Below, piece after piece: positions 1-5,998 of a DNA stretch of 6,758 nucleotides. Position 1 is the stretch's first letter, and each line of letters starts with the position of its first letter. This DNA comes from Opitutus sp. GAS368 (GTDB lineage: Bacteria; Verrucomicrobiota; Verrucomicrobiia; Opitutales; Opitutaceae). Position numbers and translations under genes: made by a program. The notes below the pieces were generated by a model, which did not search any database, was not told the origin of the DNA, and was given only the letters and a program-made list of their open reading frames with translations. Location of the stretch: positions 1 through 6,758 of the forward strand of contig CAMAXB010000169.1 of assembly GCA_945862035.1 (NCBI GenBank), given 5' to 3'.

Positions 1-75
1 CGCGGCCAGCAGGCCGAGGGCGGAGGAGGAGAACAGGCCGAGGTTCGGGGCTTCACGACGCGAGTACGGGCTCAT
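1..75 (-). CDS. N-terminus of a probably exported protein (partial)
   Basis: Only the first 25 codons are in the window; the gene continues past the left edge. The ATG is at 75 and the frame stays open to base 1. The peptide begins MSPYSRREAPNLGLF and continues into a Ser/Ala/Leu/Gly-rich hydrophobic stretch ending LGLLAA. A basic N-terminus with SRR followed by a hydrophobic segment resembles a Tat or Sec signal peptide. The Tat match is imperfect, because the residues after the twin arginine are E-A-P-N and not the usual x-F-L-K. The gene lies downstream of the LacI gene on the same strand, 124 bases away. The leader is C-rich in the mRNA sense with no Shine-Dalgarno motif. The product cannot be named from so little; a secreted or periplasmic enzyme or binding protein of the same sugar-acid locus is a guess. 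Confidence 0.55.
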   Translation of the reverse strand, partial: MSPYSRREAPNLGLFSSSALGLLAA

Positions 76-78
76 GGC

Positions 79-99
79 GGGCGGGGGGTGGGGGTGGGG
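79..99 (+). other. G-quadruplex-capable G-run block
   Basis: Four G runs (79-81, 83-88, 90-94, 96-99) are separated by single bases C, T and T, and more GG pairs follow. This meets the usual G-quadruplex pattern with one-base loops, the most stable kind. It sits on the plus strand, the template strand for the minus-strand gene, and ends three bases upstream of that gene's ATG at 75. Whether it folds or affects expression is unknown. Confidence 0.6.
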
Positions 100-115
100 T
101 GGTGGCGGACGCCCG

Positions 116-131
116 GGCATGGCGCCATGCC
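116..131. promoter_or_regulatory. Perfect 16-bp palindrome, candidate operator
   Basis: GGCATGGCGCCATGCC is a perfect inverted repeat of eight base pairs per half with no spacer and a central CG step. It lies 41 bases upstream of the ATG at 75, in the 124-base gap behind the LacI gene. LacI-family operators are typically palindromes of about this size with a central CpG, so it could be a binding site controlling the partial gene. No second copy was seen elsewhere in the window, which weakens the case. It has no T-tract and is a poor terminator candidate. Confidence 0.3.
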
Positions 132-199
132 GCGGAGAGGGAAAGGATCGATGATCGGCCGGAGGCGGCAAGGTTGTCGGGGTTTTACGGTAAAGCGGA

Positions 200-1243
200 T
201 CAGGCTCCGCGTTTCGCAGGCTGCGCCGCGCCCTCGATCCATTCGCCCTCGACCGCGATGCTCAGCGGGTGGACAGGCAGCCCGCGCTCCCCTCGGTAGA
301 TCATGCCCGCGAGGGTCTCAATCGCGACGGAACCGATGGCCTCCGGCTTCTGGTCGATACCCGGCCCCGTGTCCTCCGGCGATCGATCCATGGCGATCAC
401 CACCGGCCTCGCCTGCAGCCCCAAGCGTGCGCAGGCGCGCTCCAGTAAGTCGTTGTCGATCGCTTCCACCAGAATCGCGTCTGGCTTGTGCCGTCGCACC
501 CAGGCGGCGAAACCCGCATCGTCCAGCGTCGGACCCGCGGTCGAGCCGAGAAACGGCGGCACCGGCGTGGTCCCACCAAACGCATTTTGCCAGGCAATGG
601 CACCCGTCCACCGGAACCGCACCCGCTCATTCCACCGTTGAGTGATCGCGAGGCCGATGCGCTTGAAGCCCCGGCGGGTCAGCTGGCGGCAGGCGTGGGC
701 CATGTTGTCGAAGTGATGCGGGGTGACGCGATGGACCCGCGGCGCCACGACGGAGGTGGTCACGGAGACGACGGAAAAGTCCTGCCAGTTGAGGAGGTCG
801 GCGAGGTTGGTCTGATCGGGCATCGGCAGCAGTACGAGGCCCTCGATGCCCCGGTTGCGCAGGACCGCCTGCAGCTTGCCGCGCGACCGCCGCTCCGGTA
901 GCTTGATCTGGCTGAAGGAAAACCCCAGAACCTCGGCCTGCCGCTGCAGCCCGGCGGTCAGGCGGGCAAAGAACGGATGCTGGGCGAAGTCCGCGTTCGA
1001 GGCCGCCTCGAACAGCCCGCAGATGTTCGCCCGGTTGCGCGTCGGCTCGGTCGTGCGCAGGTGCTGCATCAACTTATTGAGGGTCGGGTCGGGCTGGTAC
1101 CCGCGCTGCTTGGCCAGCCGCTGCAGGCGCTGCCGCGTGCGCAGGGGAATCTCCGCCCGATTGCGCAACGCCAGCGATACCGTCATCGCGCTGACGCCCG
1201 CCTCGGCGGCCAGGGAACGGAGCGTGGGTCGGGCGGACTTCAT
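200..1243 (-). CDS. LacI-family transcriptional regulator
   Basis: A 347-residue DNA-binding regulator, normal length for the family. Residues about 7-26 (TLRSLAAEAGVSAMTVSLAL) form the LacI helix-turn-helix, followed by a hinge region around EIPLRTRQRL to NKLMQHLR (31-63). The rest is a periplasmic-binding-protein-like effector domain: RANICGLFEA starts its first strand at about 71, VVIAMDR is at 281-287, and GIDQKPEAIGSVAIETL (295-311) matches the family's conserved C-terminal dimer and ligand region. The ATG at 1243 is chosen because it places the helix-turn-helix at the N-terminus. An in-frame extension to 1465 would only translate the intergenic repeat at 1348-1415. There is no Shine-Dalgarno motif before the ATG. 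By context it probably represses the sugar-acid catabolic genes upstream of it and perhaps the partial gene downstream. The inducer is unknown. A 14-bp inverted repeat (GCCCGC-CA-GCGGGC, 1265-1278) just upstream could be an autoregulatory site but is weak evidence. Confidence 0.93.
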   Translation of the reverse strand: MKSARPTLRSLAAEAGVSAMTVSLALRNRAEIPLRTRQRLQRLAKQRGYQPDPTLNKLMQHLRTTEPTRNRANICGLFEAASNADFAQHPFFARLTAGLQRQAEVLGFSFSQIKLPERRSRGKLQAVLRNRGIEGLVLLPMPDQTNLADLLNWQDFSVVSVTTSVVAPRVHRVTPHHFDNMAHACRQLTRRGFKRIGLAITQRWNERVRFRWTGAIAWQNAFGGTTPVPPFLGSTAGPTLDDAGFAAWVRRHKPDAILVEAIDNDLLERACARLGLQARPVVIAMDRSPEDTGPGIDQKPEAIGSVAIETLAGMIYRGERGLPVHPLSIAVEGEWIEGAAQPAKRGA

Positions 1244-1347
1244 ATTGCGGTAAACCGGGAAGACGCCCGCCAGCGGGCCGAGGTGACGATCAATCGGGCA
1301 AAATTGTCCGCGGGATAGGCGCAAGAGCGCGGCACCGGATAATTTGA

Positions 1348-1415
1348 ACAGGAGGGAACCGAGGGAGGCAGGAGATCCAAACCGACCCTTCCCTGTTGTC
1401 TCCGTTACCTCCTGT
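1348..1415. repeat. Imperfect inverted repeat with about 9-base periodicity
   Basis: The left arm (1348-1372) starts ACAGGAGGGAACCGAGGGA. The reverse complement of the right arm (1391-1415) starts ACAGGAGGTAACGGAGACA. The first 16 bases of the arms differ at two positions, and the outer 8 bp are perfect. The inner ends align with a one-base shift, around an 18-base loop. Each arm is built of purine-rich units of about nine bases (ACAGGAGGG, AACCGAGGG, AGGCAGGAG). It lies between the exported-protein gene and the LacI gene, in the 243-base gap with no gene. I recall similar purine-rich strings between genes of Verrucomicrobiota, but cannot verify this here. It is probably a dispersed intergenic element. 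Confidence 0.7.
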
Positions 1416-1455
1416 AAAAGAGATCGTGGTTTTCTCCGCGTCCTTCCGTTTGCTC

Positions 1456-1471
1456 CGCGGGCCAACCCGCG
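1456..1471 (-). terminator. GC-rich hairpin after the exported-protein gene
   Basis: CGCGGG (1456-1461) and CCCGCG (1466-1471) form a six-pair GC stem with a four-base loop, 15 bases beyond the TGA stop at 1487 on the minus strand. No T-tract follows, so it is only a possible terminator or a 3'-end stabilising hairpin. Confidence 0.3.
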
Positions 1472-1486
1472 TGCGCCGCACCCCGG

Positions 1487-2008
1487 TCACTTGCTCTCGG
1501 CCATGCGCTCGAACAGGAAGCTCCCGATCGGCTGGCCCGAGGGCCCCACGATCGTTGCGGTGACTCGATAGACCGTGACCAGCAGGTGATCCGTGTTCTC
1601 CAGCAGCTCAAAGATATAGGTGTAGACGTCGCGCTCCTCCGGTTTGCGGAGGTTGACAATTACGCGGGGGCCGTGGACCGACCCCTTGACCGCTTCGTAA
1701 AGGTACTCGACCGACCAGCTCAACCGCGTCTTCTCCAAGTGCGCCCGGAAAGTGAGGTTGTCGCTCGTCTGGATCAGGTCCAGGCGCTCAGTCTCGGCAT
1801 AAATAATGCGCCCCATTTCCGGGTCGAACTCCTGGCTCAACAGGGCATGGAGCGAAGCTTCCTCGCCGGCCTGCTCGGGCTGCTCGCTGGAAATGACCGA
1901 ACCCTTGTCGCTGAAGACGCCGGACACATCCGTGGCCGACGCGGCCAGCGTGGCCAGCAGCCAAATGCAGCCGAGGCGGAGGAAACGGGAAAGGGGTGAT
2001 GCGTTCAT
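1487..2008 (-). CDS. Exported hypothetical protein
   Basis: A 173-residue protein I do not recognise. The N-terminus has arginines at 8 and 11, a hydrophobic core (LGCIWLLATLAAS, 12-24) and an A-S-A site, predicting signal-peptidase I cleavage near residue 25-26. Cys14 precedes the core and does not make a lipobox. The mature part is acidic at first (EQPEQAGEEASLHALL), and then alternates hydrophobic and charged residues as in beta strands (VEYLYEAV, GPRVIVNL, DVYTYIFELL, LLVTVYRVTATIVG), suggesting a small beta-rich periplasmic or surface domain. The ATG at 2008 is the only one giving the signal peptide. The gene starts 89 bases after the dehydratase stop on the same strand and precedes the LacI gene, so it may be cotranscribed with the dehydratase. 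A periplasmic role linked to sugar-acid use is inference from position only. Confidence 0.82.
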   Translation of the reverse strand: MNASPLSRFLRLGCIWLLATLAASATDVSGVFSDKGSVISSEQPEQAGEEASLHALLSQEFDPEMGRIIYAETERLDLIQTSDNLTFRAHLEKTRLSWSVEYLYEAVKGSVHGPRVIVNLRKPEERDVYTYIFELLENTDHLLVTVYRVTATIVGPSGQPIGSFLFERMAESK

Positions 2009-2097
2009 TGGTCCAGCGGGTTGATGGAAGCATGGTCAACGCCGGTCCCAACGCAACCGTGGGAAGGGTGGGTGGATTGCCCCCACTTTCCGCGGCC

Positions 2098-4821
2098 CTA
2101 GGTCGAGATGCCGAGGAGGCCGCGGGTGAGCTGGAAATGCGTGAGACCGAGCGCGGCGGAACGTGGAATGTAGCGGTGGCCGACGACCTCCGCGAGGCGT
2201 CCGCGCACGAGCGCTTCCGCCGTGGCGGCGTCGTTGGGCAGGCGTCCGTCCACGTCCTCCGTCGCCGGCTCGCGCCCCGCGCCCGCCTCCGAGAACTGCA
2301 GCACCGGGAGCAGCGGGTGGCCTTCGTCGATCTGGTCCGCGACCACCGTGAGAAACACATGTGCGCCGCAGCCGCCGAGGCCGGCGAGGTTCTCCGCCCA
2401 GTGGCTGGTTTCAGTCGCCACCACATGGAGGCCACGTGCCGCCAAGGGCTGCCCGTAGGCCAGGGTCGCCCGCGGAGTACGCCCGCCGAGTAGGCCGGTC
2501 GCGAAGGCGGGCGACGCGAGCAGGGGATCCGCCTCAGGTACCAGGATCGATCCGCCCGCCGCGAGGACCGACCGCGCGATCGCCGCCCACGCTGTCGACG
2601 TAGCCGGGCGGACCGGCGCCGCCGTTTGAAAGCCAATCGTGAGCGCGCCCAGCCCGCTCGGCAGCGCCGGCGGCGGGGTGCTCGCGCCGAGTGTCGACGC
2701 GAACCACGCCTCGATCTTGCCAATGGCCTTCTCGATGCCGCCGTCGAGCTGCACACTGGCCCAGCCAAAGCGGTCCAGCGGCAGGTTCACCGCCTCGAAC
2801 TGGCGGCGCATCACGTCGTTCGGGATTTTCTCGCAGCCGTGCTCCAGCAGGAGCGTCGCCGCGACATTCGGGTGCGTCGCGTAGCCCCGGTAGGTTCGGT
2901 GCAGGAGCTGGTACATGCTCTGCCCACCAAAGCCGCAGCCCTCGGTGTGCTGCAGCGTCGCGAAGCGCGAGATCCCCTGCATCGCGCCAAGGGAAGTCTG
3001 GTTGAGGCGGTCCGCTGCCAACCGCGCGATCTGGGTCGCGCAGAGGCTGGTGGGCAGGATCAGGCCGATGCGGTCCGTCGCATAGGCGCCATCCGCGAGC
3101 GCGTAGGCCGACCACGCTCCGGACGCGGCGCCGGCCTCCGGCGGGAGATCAGCGGCGGCGAGCAGCGGCCGTCCGTCCGGCGCGGTGCGGCGGGCGAGCT
3201 CGGCCAAGCGCGACGCGTCGGTCTGCCGCCAGTTGCGCCAGAGCGAGACCTGCGAGTGTCCGGCCTGCTCCCCCTTGGTCTTCCGCCCCGACGCCGTGTC
3301 AATCAGCAGGTCGAAGGCCTCGGCCGCGAGCGCCTCCATCGGCTCGCCGTCGAGGTAGCGTCCGGCGTTGATGTCCATCTCATGCTGCAGCAACTGATGC
3401 CGGCGTGTGGTGGTGGTGAGCTTGAGGGTGGGGACGAAGGGAAAATTCGTGATCGAGCCATTTCCGGTGACGAAGAGGAACAGATTGCAGCCGGCGCCGA
3501 CCTGCCCGGCGATGCCCTCGAGGTCATTGCCCGGGCTTTGCATGAAATGGAAGCCGGGCGACCGCATCGGCTCGGCATAGTCGATGACCGCCTCGACGCG
3601 CGTGCGCGGGTCCTTCTTGTGCACCGCGCCGAGCGACTTGAGGACGATGTTGTACAGCCCGCGAAACTTGTTGCCGGCCGACGGATTCGACTCGGGCGTG
3701 ATGCCATGCCACGAGAGGCGTTCCTTGAAAGCCTCGATCTTGTCCAGCAGCGCGCGGGCGGTCGCGAGGTCGCGCATATTGCCCATGATGGAGCTCTCGC
3801 CGCCGACGAGTTCATCCGTCTCGCACAGATTGCCCGCGCCGCCGTGGCGGATCACCTCATGGACAATCGCGCCCGCGAGTGGGTTACCGGAGACGCCCGA
3901 GAACGCATCGGAGCCTCCGCACTGCAGCGCGACCTTCAGGGCGCTGACCGGAGCCGGCGTGCGTGCTGCGGCGTTGACCGCGCCCAGCCAGCTGCGCACG
4001 AGCCGCTCGCCCTCGGCCAGCCCGGCCGCGAGCGCACCGTCGAGCGAGAGAAAGGCATGCGGGACCTCGTCGAGCGCGTAGCCGTGCACGCGCATGAAGG
4101 CCTGCAGCCGCGCGTTGTTCACCGGCTCGGTGCCGTGGTCGAGCGCGAGGATCGCGCCGACGTTCGGATGCACGATGAAGCCGGCCATCGCCCTCAAAAT
4201 TTCGATGGTGTTATTGGGCTCGTCAGGCCCGCCGCCCTCCGTGTGCGCAATGGCCACGATCCCGTCGATGCCGGGATGCACGCGCGCCAGCGGCTGCAGG
4301 CGGGCCGCGAGCTGCCGGGCCGCGCTCGCGGTGCGTGAGGTGGTGCCGAGGATGACCACGCAGTTGCGCGTGCCGACCCCGCGTCCGCCGGGGCGCACAT
4401 AGCCCTGAAAGGTCCGCGGATTCGCGACCAGCGGCACGGGCGTGCCGGGCTTGAACGCGGCCTCGTCGAGTGTGAAGGCCACGATGCGGTCCTCGAAATT
4501 CGGCTCGGCCGGCAGCGTGAGCGGGAGCCCGCGCACCTTGAGCGCCTCGAGCATCGAGCGATTGCACAGGTAGTCGCCCGGCGCGAGCGCGGTGAGCGTC
4601 CGGCCAAACGGCTGGCCCCAGGAACGCAGCTCGTCGTCCGCCGGGACGGACCGCACGGCGAAGCGATGGCCCTCGAGCACCGAGTGACGCAGCGTCCAGG
4701 TCTCGCTGCCCGCCTGAATCACGGTCCCCGGATCCAGCTGCCGGATCGCAATCGCCACATTATCCGCCGCCGCCGCGAGGCGCGCGACCGACGAGAAGGC
4801 AACCGTGGATCCGGGCGTCAT
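2098..4821 (-). CDS. Tandem-duplicated UxaA/GarD-family sugar-acid dehydratase
   Basis: A 907-residue protein; E. coli UxaA and GarD are about 500, so this is nearly double. Residues 20-90 match the SAF domain (DNVAIAIRQL, EGHRFAVRSVP, APGDYLC). Residues 139-285 are the family's central domain (GYVRPGGRGVGTRN, HTEGGG at 193-198, HPNVGAILALDHG). Residues 293-535 are the C-terminal domain with QCGGSDAFSG (300-308), NPSAGNK (379-385), YAEP, GQVGAGCNLF and MDINAG (482-487). From about 570 a second central domain follows: SLCATQIARLA at 592, HTEGCG at 625-630, HPNVAATLLLEHGCEK at 650-665. After it comes a short, worn C-domain (YGQPLAARGLHVV, GGCGAHVFLTVV, LTHFQL near the end). The second copy has no SAF domain. 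Family members dehydrate galactarate or altronate, usually with a metal; the neighbouring aldolase and reductase favour galactarate/glucarate. The cysteine positions are kept only in copy two and the C-domain motifs only in copy one. There is no Shine-Dalgarno; the leader reads CTTCTCCTC before ATG. Confidence 0.92.
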   Translation of the reverse strand: MTPGSTVAFSSVARLAAAADNVAIAIRQLDPGTVIQAGSETWTLRHSVLEGHRFAVRSVPADDELRSWGQPFGRTLTALAPGDYLCNRSMLEALKVRGLPLTLPAEPNFEDRIVAFTLDEAAFKPGTPVPLVANPRTFQGYVRPGGRGVGTRNCVVILGTTSRTASAARQLAARLQPLARVHPGIDGIVAIAHTEGGGPDEPNNTIEILRAMAGFIVHPNVGAILALDHGTEPVNNARLQAFMRVHGYALDEVPHAFLSLDGALAAGLAEGERLVRSWLGAVNAAARTPAPVSALKVALQCGGSDAFSGVSGNPLAGAIVHEVIRHGGAGNLCETDELVGGESSIMGNMRDLATARALLDKIEAFKERLSWHGITPESNPSAGNKFRGLYNIVLKSLGAVHKKDPRTRVEAVIDYAEPMRSPGFHFMQSPGNDLEGIAGQVGAGCNLFLFVTGNGSITNFPFVPTLKLTTTTRRHQLLQHEMDINAGRYLDGEPMEALAAEAFDLLIDTASGRKTKGEQAGHSQVSLWRNWRQTDASRLAELARRTAPDGRPLLAAADLPPEAGAASGAWSAYALADGAYATDRIGLILPTSLCATQIARLAADRLNQTSLGAMQGISRFATLQHTEGCGFGGQSMYQLLHRTYRGYATHPNVAATLLLEHGCEKIPNDVMRRQFEAVNLPLDRFGWASVQLDGGIEKAIGKIEAWFASTLGASTPPPALPSGLGALTIGFQTAAPVRPATSTAWAAIARSVLAAGGSILVPEADPLLASPAFATGLLGGRTPRATLAYGQPLAARGLHVVATETSHWAENLAGLGGCGAHVFLTVVADQIDEGHPLLPVLQFSEAGAGREPATEDVDGRLPNDAATAEALVRGRLAEVVGHRYIPRSAALGLTHFQLTRGLLGIST

Positions 4822-4874
4822 GAGGAGAAGAATTTAACTACGTACCGAGCGCAGCGACATCAGCCATGGATTCG

Positions 4875-4903
4875 AATTTACCTGAATGGATTCAAACCAT
4901 CAA
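4875..4903 (-). promoter_or_regulatory. Candidate sigma-70-like promoter for the dehydratase gene
   Basis: On the minus strand, TTGATG (4903-4898) and TAAATT (4880-4875) are separated by 17 bases. Each matches four of six consensus bases. The implied transcript start is roughly 45-50 bases upstream of the ATG at 4821. The spacer contains TGAAT-GG-ATTCA (4883-4894), a small inverted repeat that could be a repressor site. Promoter rules for this phylum are poorly known, so this is tentative. Confidence 0.3.
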
Positions 4904-4957
4904 ACCCTCGATCCATTGACCACGGATGAACACGGATAGACACGGATTCAAACCATC
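4888..4957 (+). repeat. Pair of 14-bp direct repeats
   Basis: GGATTCAAACCATC occurs at 4888-4901 and again at 4944-4957, 56 bases apart. The first copy overlaps the candidate promoter of the dehydratase gene. The second begins inside the left arm of the neighbouring inverted repeat and runs into its loop. This suggests a local duplication, or an insertion of the repeat element that copied flanking sequence. Confidence 0.6.
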
Positions 4958-5003
4958 GGATTTTGGATCCAATCCGTGTGCATCCGTGTTTATCCGTGGT
5001 TAA
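4916..5003. repeat. Long inverted repeat built of 10-base CACGGAT units
   Basis: The left arm (4919-4948) carries three units at a 10-base period: CACGGATGAA, CACGGATAGA, CACGGATT. The right arm (4971-5000) is the mirror: AATCCGTGTG, CATCCGTGTT, TATCCGTGGT. The arms pair at 27 of 30 positions and extend three more pairs outward (4916-4918 with 5001-5003, one G-T). The loop is 22 bases (4949-4970). On the minus strand the structure begins five bases after the reductase stop (TAA, 5011-5009) and ends 94 bases before the dehydratase ATG. There is no T-tract. In RNA it would be a strong hairpin between two genes of the presumed operon. I recall similar ACACGGAT strings between genes in several bacterial phyla; I know of no established function. 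Confidence 0.85.
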
Positions 5004-5008
5004 AATCG

Positions 5009-5872
5009 TTAGCCTTGGTAGGACCGGAAGAGGGCCTGGGTGCCGCAGTCTTCCCAGCCCTTGGCCGCGACCTGGTCGTAGAGCTTCTTGGCGAGCGTGA
5101 GGCCGGGGAGATCGAGCTTGAGCTCGGCGGCGGAGTCGAGGGCGATGCGCAGGTCCTTCAGCAGATGCTTCACGTAGAAGCCGGGGTCGTAATTGCCCGC
5201 CAGCGCGCGCGGCGCGAGATTCGTCATCGACCAGCCGCCGGCGGCGCCGCCGCTGATGCTCGCGTGGACCGCGGCGGGATCGAGCCCGGCCTTCTGCGCG
5301 TAGACGAGGCCCTCGCACCAGGAAATCATGCCGACCGCGACCGCGATCTGGTTCGCCATCTTGCAGTACTGACCCGATCCGGCGGCGCCAAGGCGCGCGA
5401 TGTTCTTGCCCATCAGCTCGAAGATTGGCTTTGCCCGCGCGAACGCGGCCTCCTCGCCGCCGACCATGATCACCAACCGGGCCTCGCGGGCGCCGATATC
5501 GCCGCCGGAGACCGGCGCGTCGAGCGCCTGCAGACCCTTGGCCGCCGCGGCCTTGGCGATCTTCTGCGCGAGCACCGGGCTGGAGGTCGTCATGTCGATC
5601 AGCAGCGCACCGGGCTTGGCGCGCTCAATCACCCCGCCCGCGCCAAAGTAGGTCGACTCCACGTCCGTCGGAAAGCCCACCATCGTGATCACCACATCCG
5701 CCGCGGCCGCGGCTGAGCCGGCGGTGTCATGCCACTTGGCGCCCGCTTCGAGCAGGGCCGCTGCCTTGGACGCCGTACGATTGTACACGTGGACCGCGTG
5801 GCCCGCCTTGAGGAGATGGCCGGCCATGCTGCGACCCATGACGCCGGTGCCGATGAATGCGAGGGAGGGCAT
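5009..5872 (-). CDS. garR: Tartronate-semialdehyde (2-hydroxy-3-oxopropionate) reductase family
   Basis: A 287-residue beta-hydroxyacid dehydrogenase, the usual length for GarR/GlxR and 3-hydroxyisobutyrate dehydrogenases. The N-terminal Rossmann fold has FIGTGVMGRSMAGHLLKAGH (6-25) with the GxGxxG dinucleotide motif. NRT after the second strand (31-33) favours NADP(H), because an acidic residue there usually marks NAD(H). The substrate loop DAPVSGGDIGA is at 118-128, with Ser122. The catalytic lysine is Lys171 in GSGQYCKMANQ (165-175), and KHLLKDLRIAL (235-245) is the conserved helix of the C-terminal domain. In the gar pathway the enzyme reduces tartronate semialdehyde to D-glycerate in the cytoplasm. 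The divergent aldolase and the downstream dehydratase support this over valine or beta-alanine metabolism, but motifs alone do not separate these substrates. The ATG at 5872 abuts the heptamer repeat; no Shine-Dalgarno is present, and the frame upstream is open to 5941 without another ATG or GTG. Confidence 0.9.
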   Translation of the reverse strand: MPSLAFIGTGVMGRSMAGHLLKAGHAVHVYNRTASKAAALLEAGAKWHDTAGSAAAAADVVITMVGFPTDVESTYFGAGGVIERAKPGALLIDMTTSSPVLAQKIAKAAAAKGLQALDAPVSGGDIGAREARLVIMVGGEEAAFARAKPIFELMGKNIARLGAAGSGQYCKMANQIAVAVGMISWCEGLVYAQKAGLDPAAVHASISGGAAGGWSMTNLAPRALAGNYDPGFYVKHLLKDLRIALDSAAELKLDLPGLTLAKKLYDQVAAKGWEDCGTQALFRSYQG

Positions 5873-5873
5873 T

Positions 5874-5913
5874 AGGGAGAAGGGAGAAGGGAGGAGGGAG
5901 GAGGGAGGAGGGA
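5874..5913 (+). repeat. Heptamer tandem repeat (AGGGAGA/AGGGAGG), about 5.7 copies
   Basis: Two units of AGGGAGA are followed by three of AGGGAGG and a partial AGGGA, with an exact seven-base period. GGG runs fall at 5875, 5882, 5889, 5896, 5903 and 5910, each separated by four bases, so the plus strand can form a G-quadruplex. The all-purine/all-pyrimidine tract could also form triplex DNA. It stops one base short of the reductase ATG, giving that mRNA a CU-only leader if transcription starts upstream of it. Confidence 0.85.
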
Positions 5914-5998
5914 CTGTCGGCGTCCCGAATGTTGAGAGTCAGCCGGGCGTGGGCGGGGACTCAATCCATTTTGAGCCGGATGGTGCCTGATCGCATCG

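Noticed and set aside
1244..1465. In-frame N-terminal extension of the LacI protein by 74 residues
   Set aside because: It would place the helix-turn-helix far from the N-terminus and would translate the inverted repeat at 1348-1415. The ATG at 1243 gives a normal family start.
1967..1969. Lipobox at Cys14 of the exported protein
   Set aside because: The cysteine precedes the hydrophobic core and the residues before it include Arg11, so it does not fit a lipoprotein signal; the A-S-A site at 23-25 fits better.
1788..2768. Minus-strand open frame (326 codons) overlapping the dehydratase and exported-protein genes
   Set aside because: It is in a different frame from both genes, with Arg/Ser/Pro-rich low-complexity translation; a shadow frame.
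2626..4338. Long plus-strand open frame (570 codons) opposite the dehydratase gene
   Set aside because: Its translation is Arg/Ala/Gly/Glu-rich without domain signatures, and the minus strand here encodes recognisable UxaA/GarD motifs throughout. It is an antisense shadow caused by high third-position GC.
4916..5003. CRISPR array or REP/BIME element
   Set aside because: The CACGGAT units are directly adjacent at 10 bases with no spacers of CRISPR size, and the symmetry is inverted. There is no GTAG-type tetranucleotide or short imperfect palindrome of the REP class.
4916..5003. Classical intrinsic terminator for the reductase gene
   Set aside because: The stem is strong, but no T-run follows on the minus strand and the internal threefold periodicity is not a terminator property. 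A terminator-like effect cannot be excluded.
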